DNA of 40,372 bases, taken from Perkinsus marinus ATCC 50983 (lineage: Eukaryota > Perkinsozoa > Perkinsida > Perkinsidae). A program made the position numbers and the translations under genes. The stretch spans positions 1-40,372 of the forward strand of contig NW_003216986.1 in NCBI RefSeq assembly GCF_000006405.1, in the 5' to 3' direction. Shown here piece after piece: positions 1 through 10,439 of the stretch. The notes beneath the pieces were generated by a model. The model had not been told where the DNA came from, did no database searches, and was given only the letters and a program-made list of their open reading frames with translations. Numbering within the stretch: the first letter of the stretch is position 1; each line of letters opens with the position of its first letter.

Positions 1-50
1 AATTACTGACCGGACTCAACAGTATATATACAGAAACATATCTCCATGGT

Positions 51-1739
51 CATCTATGCACTGCACCATTGAGGAGACCGACCATTCTCAGTCGAGGTAT
101 ATCAGGAGAAGCATCAACAATCTGCCGCTGCTGCTGCTGTTGCCATCGGTCTCCCTCGTCAGCATCTTCTGCAACAACCGCGTCACCGCAAATGCTCTCC
201 TCGAGAGCGACATAGATCTCCACAACTCCCTTAGGAGCACGCTCATGCCCCGCACCTGACAGCGGTACACCTGTTGGGCCGATGAAGTCGATATGGACGT
301 ACTAGGGCTCCGCGTTGACATGAACCGCGGCCAACACACAAGCAGGCCTGGTCTCCTCCTGGACCCAGGTCGTGGTTGCCGATCCTCAGAAACTAGACAA
401 GAACAGTAGGCTGGTCATAGTAACAGTGATGACGAGTGACCCACAGTGTCGGCCGCTAATAGCTAGGGCCTCCATCATCTTCTTAAGACAGTGAGGGCCG
501 GCACCTGGGGAAGAGGACCTTGACTGGGGAATCACTCGCACAACGGTACCCTGCAGCCGAACGATGTGCCCTTGTTCGATTGAAGTCGATATGGATCCTG
601 CTAGAGGGGCCGGCTTGGTATGGTTGGACACAACCATTGTCTCCGCACTGTCCTCCTGTTTGAAAAGGTTAGGATCCCTTGCTCTGTATGAGCTCAGCCA
701 AATGACCGTACTGGGACCTCCTAACAGATTGGAGTTGTTACCACTCCTCAAACAAATCTTACCTCTTCTTCCGACCTCCTCTAGAGGTGCTCCTGATACG
801 ACCAAGTGGCAACTGCGCGATCGAGGGGCGTTGGCTTCTATGAAGCCCTTGACCGCCACTGCTGTTGCAGGGGCCCCTTGCTGAGCAGGAAAGGGACAAT
901 CAGTGTTGGAGGGATATATGTTAGCTTTCCTCAGGATGTTCCTCAGAAGTTTATATATGAATTCGGGTAGAAATGTACAGGAATCACCAATAACCTCCCA
1001 GAATTTTCCATATTGTCACCAACATGTGTGGTTGATCATGTGCATATTTTCACACACTAAGATCAATGCTGATGTCATTTGCTTACCGCTTGCAGGACCA
1101 CGGTATGGCGCTTACTCATGCACACCTTCATAATGATATCGCCGATGTCCATAGGATCTAATATCAGCACAGTGGAAGTCAGTAGGGATGTGTGCACTTA
1201 CGAGCCTCAGCCTCGACTTTGAACTTGAACTGCGAGTCCACAGCAAACTGCGGAGGCGGTAGACGGTACACGGGGGGCCGAGGCGTCGCTGAATTTAGTA
1301 GTGCATGACGACTATGTCGGGTAGAGGAGCTCGACACGACATCACATCGAAGTATACGTGATAATGCAATCATAACAGGAGGAGGAGGAGAGTCTATGCT
1401 AGAATGGATTTCAACCTCAAGGCACATGGAGCAAAACACCCTTTAGGACAGAAACAGCCCTCATGTCAGTGTGGCGAGCCCGCATCATCAGAGTTTATGC
1501 TGACCATGATAAACATGATCATGCTAGCTGCATTGACCGAAGAGCGCCCTCTGCTGTCGCCTCGTGCTCCCATTACATCAATGGGATGACCTCTGATGCG
1601 ACTAGACTCCAGCAGCACCATAAAAACCAGTGTAATACCATGTTAAGGGAGCGATGGCAGTCTGGTGGAGGACCTCACCTCTCCCATGGCGAGCCTGCCT
1701 CCAAGATACTCCACAAAGAACAGCTAAGCGGCCTGACAT
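51..1739 (-). CDS. Tandem SpoVS-like domain protein (copy 1), multi-exon
   Basis: Resolved exons (minus) include about 1202-1420, 1087-1157, 763-880, 550-720 and one beginning at 504; stop TGA at 51-53. Exons 1202-1420 to 763-880 join to give a segment that aligns without gaps to the core of bacterial SpoVS: a KVEAEA strand, then HTVVLQAQGAPATAVAVKGF, where the family has a conserved glycine/alanine turn followed by AVKA. A second weaker copy of the turn and helix (VRLQGAGPHCLKKMMEAL) forms across the 505-549 intron. The C-terminus is acidic with a glutamine run. SpoVS is a small Alba-like fold known from bacterial sporulation; its role in protists is not known to me. The start at 1739 (MSGRLAV) and the first two exons are uncertain. 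A MITE sits in the intron 881-1086. Confidence 0.6.
721..762 (-). other. Intron of 42 nt with no in-frame stop (SpoVS-like gene)
   Basis: On the minus strand the donor GTAAGATT and acceptor CTGTTAG bound 42 nt. The length is a multiple of three and no in-frame stop occurs, so both the spliced and the retained forms stay open. Confidence 0.6.
901..1058 (+). mobile_element. hAT-like MITE, intronic copy
   Basis: Starts CAGTGTTGGAGGGATATATG and ends near CACACACTA. It lies in the 206-nt intron 881-1086 of the SpoVS-like gene; without it the intron would be about 48 nt, the size typical of this window. The sister copy is at 9242-9413. Confidence 0.8.
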
Positions 1740-2090
1740 CTCACTGAATGCAGTGAGAACAGTGGACGTGCAAGGGGACGATTCATCCTCACTTACGTAG
1801 TAAGAAACTCGGAATCTGTAATAGCAAGGGCACGACTCACCCAAGTCCGGCAAACGAGAAGGACACTTAGGAGCTGCGTATGCCTAGAAAAGACTCTTCC
1901 CAATGATCAAAACTGATTGAAAACCCAAATAAGAGATAATACAGAAACAATGCTACTACACTGTGATGGCACTTAGGGCCGTCATCACGACTAGCATTAC
2001 TAAACAGGAAATGCCCTGGACTAGCCGGGCTCTGGCACAATGTGCTTTTTAGTGACGATTAGTGTCAAGAAACAGAGAACTGCTTAGGAA
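1740..2090. other. Spacer between LPCAT-A and SpoVS-like gene
   Basis: About 350 bp separate the LPCAT-A stop from the proposed SpoVS-like start. I see no further gene; 5' exons or untranslated sequence of the SpoVS-like gene may lie here, since open frames continue to about 1853. Confidence 0.4.
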
Positions 2091-3554
2091 CTAGGCATTA
2101 GTGGGAACTGGAGAGCAGCCCTTAATCCCATCCTTGCTGGCCTCGACGACTCCGGCAATTTCGTGCATTTTACGACTAACAACCTTCTCAGTGTCACCAA
2201 AGAAGAACTTCTCCAGCTCGACGTGGCGCCTGTAGCTCGCATTGTTGTTGAGGTGGAGATTCCTACGGTGAACATCCGAAAGACCATCAGTGACTGAGTG
2301 GATGCTGCTTACCCAGCGACAGCAACTTGTTGCCTGGTCTCCTCAGCAAAAGCACGAACAGAACTGTTGGGGTCGGGAATGACCTTGGGTAGCCAGTGTA
2401 GAGTGCAAGTGATGGTATGCCATGGGGGAAGGGCCATGACCAGGAAGAAGTGTGGTAACAGGTCGAAGCAAGTGAAGCTGATATTGAGGTTGGAGTACTG
2501 TATATACAATGGTTGTACCTAACATGATAATGATAATGTGGTATGATAATAAGTCGACTTATTACAGGCAACATACTCTCAAATGCACCATCATGATAAT
2601 GCATAAGTGAGGTTCCATTAGATGTGGTACCCTCAGCAAAGACACATAATTGATAACGAGATCTACCTTCCATAACACCTGACCAACGACCTCTTCTTCA
2701 GCCCACTGTAAGCACTTACGTTTTTGCTTGTCCCCAATAGCGTTCATGACCTGCCTCCTCTCCTTGGAGTCCTTAGCTCTACTCACATACCTGACCACGA
2801 CCATTCCTCGAACCATATACATCCTCAAGGTAGACTTACACGCTGCCTAGTGAAGTGCATATATCGCCCGAAACCGGGTATGCGGCCACGGACTTCTTTG
2901 CGACGAACGCCACTGGAACATTACGAGATAGCATTATCTACATCAATGAGAAAATGGCGATACTCTTAGCGGAGCGAAGCAGAGTTACCAATATATCAAA
3001 GTATGATACATGGTTAGAAACAATAGTAGGGACCTCGGTAGCTGGAAGCCTAGTTCCCTGTTCACGCACGGTGATACCTGTCGAGTTGAGATTAGATGGC
3101 TTTAGGATGAGAACCGACCTGCTATCTTGACCAAGGCGCCACAGCACAAGCTTAGAAGCTTGAGGAAAATTTGGGTAGGGAGAGTATACAGGCCAATAAG
3201 AGCAACCACGTGGATGAATATAACGACAATGAATTTAATAGGGACTATGGTCACCGCAAGGACCTGATGTCAACGGAGCTCAATAGGAGTGCTAATTATA
3301 GCGTTACCATAATCGTGGCGAAACTGGAAGGGAGAGAGTCAGGCCTTGTGAACGGTTTCCAATCATTAGGAACTTCGCCTGAATATCAGTGTGGCTATGA
3401 CGGAAGCCTGTTGAGGATTTGATGTACCGAAACTGTGAATGATTCTTTCAGTGCTGCACTTCTTGGCATCAGAGTAACCTCTGGCAACAGCGTAAACACA
3501 GAGGAGTGTGGTAAGAAGGTAAACAGTCAGGGAAAGTATAGCAGACCATGACAT
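2091..3554 (-). CDS. LPCAT/PlsC-type lysophospholipid acyltransferase (LPCAT-A, copy 1)
   Basis: Membrane acyltransferase of the PlsC/LPCAT family, which transfers acyl chains from acyl-CoA to lysophospholipids, usually at the ER. Exons (minus): 3428-3554 with a signal-anchor N-terminus (MSWSAILSLTVYLLTTLLCV), a hydrophobic exon near 3257-3118, then 2989-3077, 2840-2937, 2720-2790, 2566-2678, 2313-2518 and 2091-2262 (TAG). The catalytic block NHVSYFDI matches the NHx4D motif. FAEGTTSNG matches the glycerol-phosphate-binding FPEGT block, with Ala in place of Pro. Introns are 46-52 nt and phases agree from 3077 onward; the joins of the first two exons are less certain. Duplicated at 10440-11902. 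Confidence 0.85.
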
Positions 3555-4045
3555 GGTGAATTACAAATCGATATGAAGGCTCAAACTTAGGGGTGTCAGG
3601 GAAGCTGAAGATTAGCATGAGTAGCCTGTCAGCGTGGTAGGACTAGGGCAGATCTGTGAGAAGTGTGGTATGTTAACACAACATAAGCAACGAATGAACA
3701 TCACACCTATTGCAGAGACCCACTACTAGTAACAACAGAAACGTTATACCTCAGACAGGAGTTCTATGGAGTAGAAAGTATTCAGTAAACAGCTACTTCA
3801 CAGAAAGAAAGCAGTAGGTAATGACTTGAGGTTGCTATCAGCAGCATTAGATGCATTAGTCGAATATGTGTTCGAATTGTTGTTGAATAAAGCGAGGCGT
3901 TCAATGCTCGGTAAGGCAAATCAGATATGTGTGGTAACGGCTTTCACTCAGGACACACAGCTGGGCCTCAGCGGACAGTAAGGAATCATATTAGTCAGTT
4001 GATGATAATGTTATGGTATAGTAGAATGAGAAGTGGGGTGTATCG
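3555..4045. other. Intergenic spacer inside the duplication
   Basis: About 490 bp between the 5' end of LPCAT-A and the LPCAT-B relic. It is near-identical to 11903-12395. I see no coding pattern; promoters for LPCAT-A would be expected here. Confidence 0.5.
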
Positions 4046-4096
4046 TTAGTCGCTGGCTGAGGTATCTGCTGAGTTGTATGACGACTTGCGCACAAG
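4046..4096 (-). pseudogene. 3' end relic of LPCAT-B
   Basis: Identical to the last codons of LPCAT-B at 12396-12446: the frame reads LVRKSSYNSADTSASD followed by TAA (4046-4048 on the minus strand). The rest of the gene is missing; sequence homology to LPCAT-B ends at 4096 in mid-exon. This is a breakpoint fragment left by the duplication, not a functional gene. Confidence 0.85.
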
Positions 4097-4224
4097 AGGA
4101 AATTTTGATAAATTCTCATTGCTTTCTATACACTCCTACCCCAATTCGTATGTACACTTCTACTATAATCAGTGAGGAAACTCCTGAGCTCAGCTGAGGG
4201 GAGCAAACATATACTCCAACACTG
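4097..4224 (-). mobile_element. hAT-like MITE, truncated at the duplication breakpoint
   Basis: Reverse-orientation copy ending ACTCCAACACTG at 4224. About 50 bp of the CAGTGTGGGA end are missing, and the truncated end is exactly the duplication breakpoint. Confidence 0.8.
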
Positions 4225-5567
4225 AAGTTGTAAACATTACTGTTGGTATTATATAGTATGAATACCAAAATACCCTTGCATAGTCTTCCACCATTAGAAT
4301 TGCTCCCAGCTGGAGCCTCCATCTTCTCCTTTTCTTCCCTCACGAACTATTTCAATTTCACACCAACACATTCAGCATATAAATTGCTTCTAACACCAGA
4401 GCTGGTAGAAAATTAGCGACCCGTCGTCTTGCCAACTTAGAACGAGTCCGTACTCCTTCCAGTTACTCACACACGATGGAATATTCCCCATCTGTCGCAA
4501 ACATAATTATGTCGACTATGGCTCATTATCAATCAGCCACTACTAAGCATAACGCCTGTAGCTTGATCCTCAGAAGGGGGCGATCGTAGTACTGGGCTCT
4601 TTGGGAGCTAGTCGCGGACAAGGAGGTTCAATCTCTTCAAAATTCGATGATCACAAGGCGCGCGCGGTTGCCCAGGACACTTTGCAAATTCTTGCCTGTT
4701 ACCCTACACGAAGCTTGTGGAGTGTAGAGTGGTGCAAACACTGGCCCGTGACGCGCTCGCCCACGAAGCTAGTTACGGGCTGGTTCTAATCCTCACTGTG
4801 AGGCTATTGACACTTTACCTCATCTATCAGTTGCTGGTGAGTGTGCTGGCTCCTTTTGCCCACCCTCTGCCATCCGATAGTTTCTCATTGTCCGCATCTT
4901 GACGTGCAATCCTCAACTGTGTATGACTGGCTGATGGCCACAGATGAAGTCGGTAGGGCGGGACGAGTTGAGTTAACGAGTTTTGGGTGGGAAGCTGCGA
5001 TCGGGACTGTGTTTGCAAGCCCTATTCTCGTATATACGGTGGCTGGAGGCAAGGCTGAGCATTGCTTATGGAGCAGACTGAAAATAAGCCCTACTAACAC
5101 TTGCGGAACAGTTAGGCTGTGAGTAATCGTACTAAGTTATCTCACCTTTCCGCAACAGTGATCAACATGCTACGAACAATGCACACGTGCTTCTGACCCA
5201 CTTCACGTGCGGCGCCACGTGCATGGATTGTGCGGTGGCTTGTTACTCGACTAGTCGTAACTCTAGCATCAATCATGACAGTGGTTTCCTCCATCCCGCC
5301 CTCTCTCTTCGTGTCCTCACGGGATGTACTCATATACCTGACTCTATGTATCGTGACCGCCGTCTCCGTGGAGTGGTGACGCCGTCTCCGTGGAGTGGTG
5401 ACGCCGTCTCCGTGGAGTGGTGACGCCGTCACCCGTGTTTGTCTTCCCTCAGCATCTGTGGGTGTAGTGGGCTTACCCGCCGTGCTCTCTTCCTCGCATA
5501 ATACGTCGCAGTTGTTTCCACCAGAAAACCGTCGCGCTGTCTATGTAGGATTCTCTTATTGTGACTA
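4225..5567. other. Region without a recognised gene upstream of GH30
   Basis: About 1.3 kb. Short open frames occur on both strands (for example 4601-4789 plus), but none shows a family motif or a convincing exon pattern. A 22-bp tandem repeat lies at 5361-5427. The 3' part should include the GH30 promoter. Confidence 0.4.
5361..5427 (+). repeat. 22-bp tandem repeat, three copies
   Basis: CCGTCTCCGTGGAGTGGTGA plus CG is repeated three times perfectly, head to tail. The unit contains the short dyad CTCC-GT-GGAG. It lies about 140 bp upstream of the GH30 start codon. Confidence 0.9.
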
Positions 5568-8074
5568 ATGCGAGGCCTACTACTGCCAACAATCCTCACA
5601 GTACCATCAATAGTTAGCCTGCTAACTCTATCTGGTTGCAGTTCTTCTAAGGGTACTACCAGCACCAGAGCTCCTGTGTCAAGCACTCCTGTAGTGAGCA
5701 CTCCTGTAGTGAGCACTCCTGTAGTGAGCACTCCTGTGTCGAGCACTCCTGTAGTGAGCACTCCTGTAGTGAGCACTCCTGTGTCGAGCACTCCTGTAGT
5801 GAGCACTCCTGTAGTGAGCACTCCTGTACCGAGCACTCCTGTAGTGAGTACTACGCCTTCACCGACTGGGGCTGCAGCGTAAGGAAGCATCACCCTCCGC
5901 CTCGGGCTCATTGTCTTTAGGTTTGTCACCTCGCAAAATGGTGGTAATATGACACGTCGGTCCATCACAATTGACCAAGGTCCGGCAGCTACTTATCATG
6001 TCAAGTTGAATACGGGTAAGCTAACATGTAGCATCGATGAGTATTCACTTCTGTTAAAGTGTTGTTCAACTGGCCACAGCACGCATGGTCTCGGAACAGA
6101 CTTGTATCCGTTCATTTTCAGCGTTGTTGAATCCTAGACCTGTCGAAGGTTTTGGGGGTGCATTCACAGCGGCATCTGGTGTGAATTACAAGAAGTTGAG
6201 TGATGATGATAAACGCAAATTCATCGAATTGTGAGTGTCTGTCCCAACATCCATGATGATGATGATGATCTGTCGGTGTAGGTACTTTGGCCAGAGTGGA
6301 CTCCGCTACACTATGGGTAGAATTCCAATCAACTCGTGTGACTTCAGTCCGTATACCTACGCCTTTGCCAACGTGTCTGATGACTTCGCTTTGGAGCACT
6401 TCGATGAGTCTTTGGAGGGAGATGAAGACACCGGTATGATTCAGCTCATGCACGATGCTTTGGGGAAGGCGTCATTGAAGCTATTCGGTAATTTACCATT
6501 GGCGTGGTATGGACGAACCTTTAGTGTACAGGAAGCCCATGGTCCCCACCATATTGGATGAAGGCCGGCGATCACAGTATGATTGGCAGCGCTAATCCCT
6601 GCCTTAAGCAAGACAAGAGATACAAACAAGCCTGGGCGGACTACTTCGTCAAATGGGTATGTACTGTCGTGATTTCTGTTATCAACCCGGCCTTTTTATA
6701 CATCAGATTCAATCTTATGGGAAGAAGAAGATACCTATTTGGGGAGTAACGCAGCAGAACGAGCCACAGTGAGTTGTCCACGGTGTGGTATTCATCGGTC
6801 ACAGTTGAAATATTCAGATTCTATGTCAACACAAGATGGGAGGCTTGTTCGTACGACCCTGCCAACCAGACAGAATTCATAAGGGACTATCTTGGACCAA
6901 CTCTGAACAAAACATTCGGGGATAAAGTGAAGATCATGTACATGGATTATACCAAGGACCACTTAATGGAAGTGTCAGATGTCGTTTTACAGGATAGCAA
7001 GGCTGCTCAGTGAGTACAGCATGCGTTCTTGCCCAACGGGGCGGTCCCTGCACAGTGTTGGAGGAATATATTTCCGTTTTCCTCAGGATTTTCCTCACTA
7101 ATTATAGAAGTTTATATATGAATTCGGAATTATATAACCTCTCAAAATTTCCACAGTTTTTTTCATAGTGTCACCAACATATGTGGTTGATCATGCGCAT
7201 AATTTCACAAACTGTTCCTACAGGTACATTTATGGTGCCGGAGTCCATTGGTATACCTTCGACCAAATTTCAAATCTTGAGAATTTCAAAGCCAAATACG
7301 GCAGTAAATACGCTCTCCTGGGGACCGAAGCATGTAGGCAGAGAGATATTCTTCATAGTGCGTTGAATTCATTGGATTCTTTCAGGCACCTGTGATTGGG
7401 ACGCGATTGGGTTCTTCCACAACTCTACATGGCAACGAGCTGCTCGCTACGTACATGGTGTTATAGTTGACTTCATGCACGGCGGAGCAACTGGATGGGT
7501 GGACTGGAACCTACTACTCAACGAGAAAGCATCACATGCCGTATGTCGCTTTGTTGTTGGTATTTGGATTCTATACGAATCATTTTCCTCAGAATCGTGG
7601 AGGCCCCAACCACGCTGATAACTATTGCTATGCACACATCCATATAGACAACGCAAGTCAGCTAGTGGTATATACTATTGACCATAAGTGGCCATGAGTG
7701 GCTATGTATTTGTATCAGATTCAACCTTCTTATTATGCCTTTGGGCACATCACTAAATTCGTCGCTCCCGGTGCTAGGATGGTCACTTCTGTGAATGTTA
7801 CCAATTCTACATCGAGTCCGATCTTTACTATTAACACACTAGAAGCAATGGCTTTCGTAAATGAGGCCAAAACTGAGTTGGAGATTATCGTAAGAACTCG
7901 CCCTCCTACACCGTACAGAATCATCAACATCATCAGGTACTCAGTAGTCAGGAAAAGGACATCTCGGATTTGATCATTGAGGTGCAGCTGCCAGGCGGGA
8001 AGTACCAGACCGTCCACGTTGGTGAAGTACCCGGCTTCAGCGTCACCACCGTCATACTCCCTGGCAATTTTTGA
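5568..8074 (+). CDS. GH30 family glucosylceramidase-like glycoside hydrolase, 12 exons
   Basis: Predicted secreted or lysosomal hydrolase of the GH30 (glucocerebrosidase) family, cleaving beta-glucosides such as glucosylceramide. Exons: 5568-5878, 5921-6015, 6122-6230, 6282-6487, 6532-6656, 6707-6768, 6818-7009, 7224-7333, 7386-7540, 7593-7667, 7719-7889, 7937-8074 (TGA). All junctions keep phase. The product has a signal peptide (MRGLLLPTILTVPSIVSLL), then a Thr/Ser/Pro/Val repeat stalk, then the catalytic domain: NPRPVEGFGGAFTAASG, RYTMGRIPINSCDFS, SPWSPPYWMK, acid/base Glu in GVTQQNEP, HWY, nucleophile Glu in LLGTEAC, GWVDWNLLLNEK, and a C-terminal beta-domain ending PGNF. Both catalytic glutamates are present. 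Intron 7 (7010-7223) holds a MITE. Confidence 0.95.
5678..5850 (+). repeat. 15-bp coding minisatellite (PVVST stalk)
   Basis: About 11 units of AGCACTCCTGTAGTG, with GTGTCG and GTACCG variants, encode PVVST/PVSST. The length is a multiple of three, so unit gain or loss keeps the frame. It forms a mucin-like linker between the GH30 signal peptide and the catalytic domain. Confidence 0.95.
7053..7214 (+). mobile_element. hAT-like MITE in GH30 intron 7
   Basis: Starts CAGTGTTGGAGGAATATATT and ends CACAAACTG. Flanks are TCCCTGCA (7045-7052) and TTCCTACA (7215-7222), matching at 6 of 8 bases, consistent with an aged 8-bp target duplication. The right flank plus the next G is the splice acceptor now used (at 7223). 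Confidence 0.85.
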
Positions 8075-8391
8075 GCTTGACAATCACGACTCGTTTATGA
8101 AGCTTTTGCACTTCGATATCATCGCCGTCCTATCACTGTAACGTGGGTTTCGTTCACTTTCCACTCGGGTGATTGCGAATTTCGACGGAAAATAGTGTTG
8201 TGTCTAATACCCCCACGTACAGATGTTTACGGGAGAATTTCGCGACTAGCTGCCATGAACATTCAATTTTCAACCAAGACATACTTCCCAACTGTATACA
8301 GGTCAGCAGCCCCCTAAGAAGAAATGTCAGCCCTGTTCAACAATTACTGACCGGACTCAACAGTATATATACAGAAACATATCTCCATGGT
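8075..8391. other. Spacer between GH30 and SpoVS-like copy 2
   Basis: Convergent 3' ends of GH30 (plus) and the SpoVS-like gene (minus). No gene seen. The duplicated block begins at or before 8342, and its real left edge cannot be placed because copy 1 is cut by the window start. Confidence 0.5.
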
Positions 8392-10088
8392 CATCTATGC
8401 ACTGCACCATTGAGGAGACCGACCATTCTCAGTCGAGGTATATCAGGAGAAGCATCAACAATCTGCCGCTGCTGCTGCTGTTGCCATCGGTCTCCCTCGT
8501 CAGCATCTTCTGCAACAACCGCGTCACCGCAAATGCTCTCCTCGAGAGCGACATAGATCTCCACAACTCCCTTAGGAGCACGCTCATGCCCCGCACCTGA
8601 CAGCGGTACACCTGTTGGGCCGATGAAGTCGATATGGACGTACTAGGGCTCCGCGTTGACATGAACCGCGGCCAACACACAAGCAGGCCTGGTCTCCTCC
8701 TGGACCCAGGTCGTGGTTGCCGATCCTCAGAAACTAGACAAGAACAGTAGGCTGGTCATAGTAACAGTGATGACGAGTGACCCACAGTGTCGGCCGCTAA
8801 TTGCTAGGGCCTCCATCATTTTCTTAAGACAGTGAGGGCCGGCACCTGGGGGAGAGGACCTCGACTGGGGAATCACTCGCACAACGGTACCCTGCAGCCG
8901 AACGATGTGCCCTTGTTCGATTGAAGTCGATATGGATCCTGCTAGAGGGGCCGGCTTGGTATGGTTGGACACAACCATTGTCTCCGCACTGTCCTCCTGT
9001 TTGAAAAGGTTAGAATCCCTTGCTCGATATGAGCTTAGCCAAATGACCGTACTGGGACCCCCTAACAGATTGGAGTTGTTACCACTCCTCAAACAAATCT
9101 TACCTCTTCTTCCGACCTCCTCTAGAGGTGCCCCCGATACGACCAAGTGGCAACTGCGCGATCGAGGGGCGTTGGCTTCTATGAAGCCCTTGACCGCCAC
9201 TGCCGTTGCAGGGGCCCCTTGCTGAGCAGGAAAGGGACAATCAGTGTTGGAGGGATATATCTTCGCTTTCCTCAGGATGTTCCTCAGAAGTTTATATATG
9301 AATTCGGGTAGAAATGTACAGGAATCAGCAATAACCTCTCAAAATTTCCTCCCAAAATTTTCCATATTGTCACCAAAATATGTGGTTGATCATGTGCATA
9401 TTTTCACACACTAAGATCAATACTGATGTCATTTGCTTACCGCTTGCAGAACCACAGTATGGCGCTTACTCATGCAAACCTTCATAATGATATCGCCGAT
9501 GTCCATAGGATCTGATATCAGCACAGTGGAAGTCAGTAGGGATGTGTGCAACTCACGAGCCTCAGCCTCGACTTTGAACTTGAACTGCGAGTCCACAGCA
9601 AACTGCGGAGGCGGTAGACGGTACACGGGGGGCCGAGGCGTCGCTGAATTTAGTAGTGCATGACGACTATGTCGGGTAGAGGAGCTCGACACGACATCAC
9701 ATCGAAGTATCCGTGATAATGCAATCATAACAGGAGGAGGAGGAGAGTCTATGCTAGAAGGTATATCAACCTCAAGGCACATGGAGCAAAACACCCTTTA
9801 GGACAGAAACAGCCCTCATGTCAGTGTGGCGAGCCCGCATCATCAGAGTTTATGCTGACCATGATAAACATGATCATGCTAGCTGCATTGACCGAAGAGC
9901 GCCCTCTGCTGCCGACTCGTGCTCCTATTACATCAATGGGATGACCTCTGATGCGACTCGACTCCAGCAGCACCATAAAAACCAGTGTAATACCATGTTA
10001 AGGAAGCAATGGCAGTCTGGTCTCCACCTCTCCCATGGCGAGCCTGCCTCCAAGATACTCCACAAAGAACAGCTAAGCGGCCTGACAT
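8392..10088 (-). CDS. Tandem SpoVS-like domain protein (copy 2), multi-exon
   Basis: Paralogue of the gene at 51-1739 with the same exons and splice sites over the SpoVS core. The donor after the FKFKVEAEA exon is GTGAGT here against GTAAGT in copy 1; both are usable. Amino-acid changes are few (for example RARDS for RARDP). The proposed first donor, GTGAGG in copy 1, reads GTGGAG here because of a nearby 6-bp deletion, so either the 5' exon model is wrong or splicing of this copy is changed at its start. The same intron carries a MITE (9242-9413). Confidence 0.57.
9242..9413 (+). mobile_element. hAT-like MITE, intronic, duplicated copy
   Basis: Sister of 901-1058, so inserted before the duplication. 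It differs by an extra 15 bp or so in the middle (a repeated CTCCCAAAATTTTCC-like stretch) and a few substitutions near CAGTGTTGGA. Confidence 0.8.
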
Positions 10089-10439
10089 CTCACTGAATGC
10101 AATGGGGACAATGGATGTGCAAGGGGACGATTCATTCTCACTTACGTAGTTGGAAACCCGGAACCTGTAATAGCAACAACACGACTCACCCAATTCCGGC
10201 AAACGAGAAGGACGGTTAGGAGCTGCGTATGTCTAGAAAAGACTGTTCCCAATGATCAAAACTGATTGAAAACCCAAATAAGAGATAATACAGAAACAAT
10301 ACTACTACACTGTGATGGCACTTAGGGCCGTCATCACGACTAGCATTACTACACAGGAAATGCCCTGGACTAGCCGGGCTCTGGCACAGTGGGCCTTCTA
10401 GTGACGATTAGTGTCAAGAAACAGAGAACTGCTTAGGAA

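Larger units (their letters stand above)
1..4096. repeat. Segmental duplication, left copy
   Basis: This block matches 8342-12446 in the same orientation, with long identical stretches (for example around 3160-3660 against 11508-12008) and scattered substitutions and small indels elsewhere. It contains a SpoVS-like gene, LPCAT-A and the last codons of LPCAT-B. The match begins at the first base of the window, so the true left end is outside. The right end is abrupt: identity stops after base 4096, inside the former last exon of LPCAT-B, and a truncated MITE follows directly. Confidence 0.97.

Noticed and set aside
386..859. Single 157-codon gene on the minus strand (and its copy at 8727-9200)
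   Set aside because: It contains clear donor and acceptor sites; it is a run of exons and frame-keeping introns of the SpoVS-like gene.
901..1058. MITE as a source of splice sites (introner)
   Set aside because: The element ends (CAGTG and CACTG) do not themselves supply the donor and acceptor used in the resolved cases; the elements lie inside introns that would have normal length without them. Some PqiA-like introns remain open to this idea.
3118..3147. ATG-like start at 3147 for the acyltransferase
   Set aside because: That frame begins with CTG and runs through an intron; the phase-consistent gene starts at 3554 with a signal anchor shared in form with LPCAT-B.
5568..5650. Lipoprotein signal (LTLSGCSSS looks like a bacterial lipobox)
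   Set aside because: The gene has 12 spliceosomal exons and is eukaryotic; the cysteine is more simply part of a normal secretory signal region.
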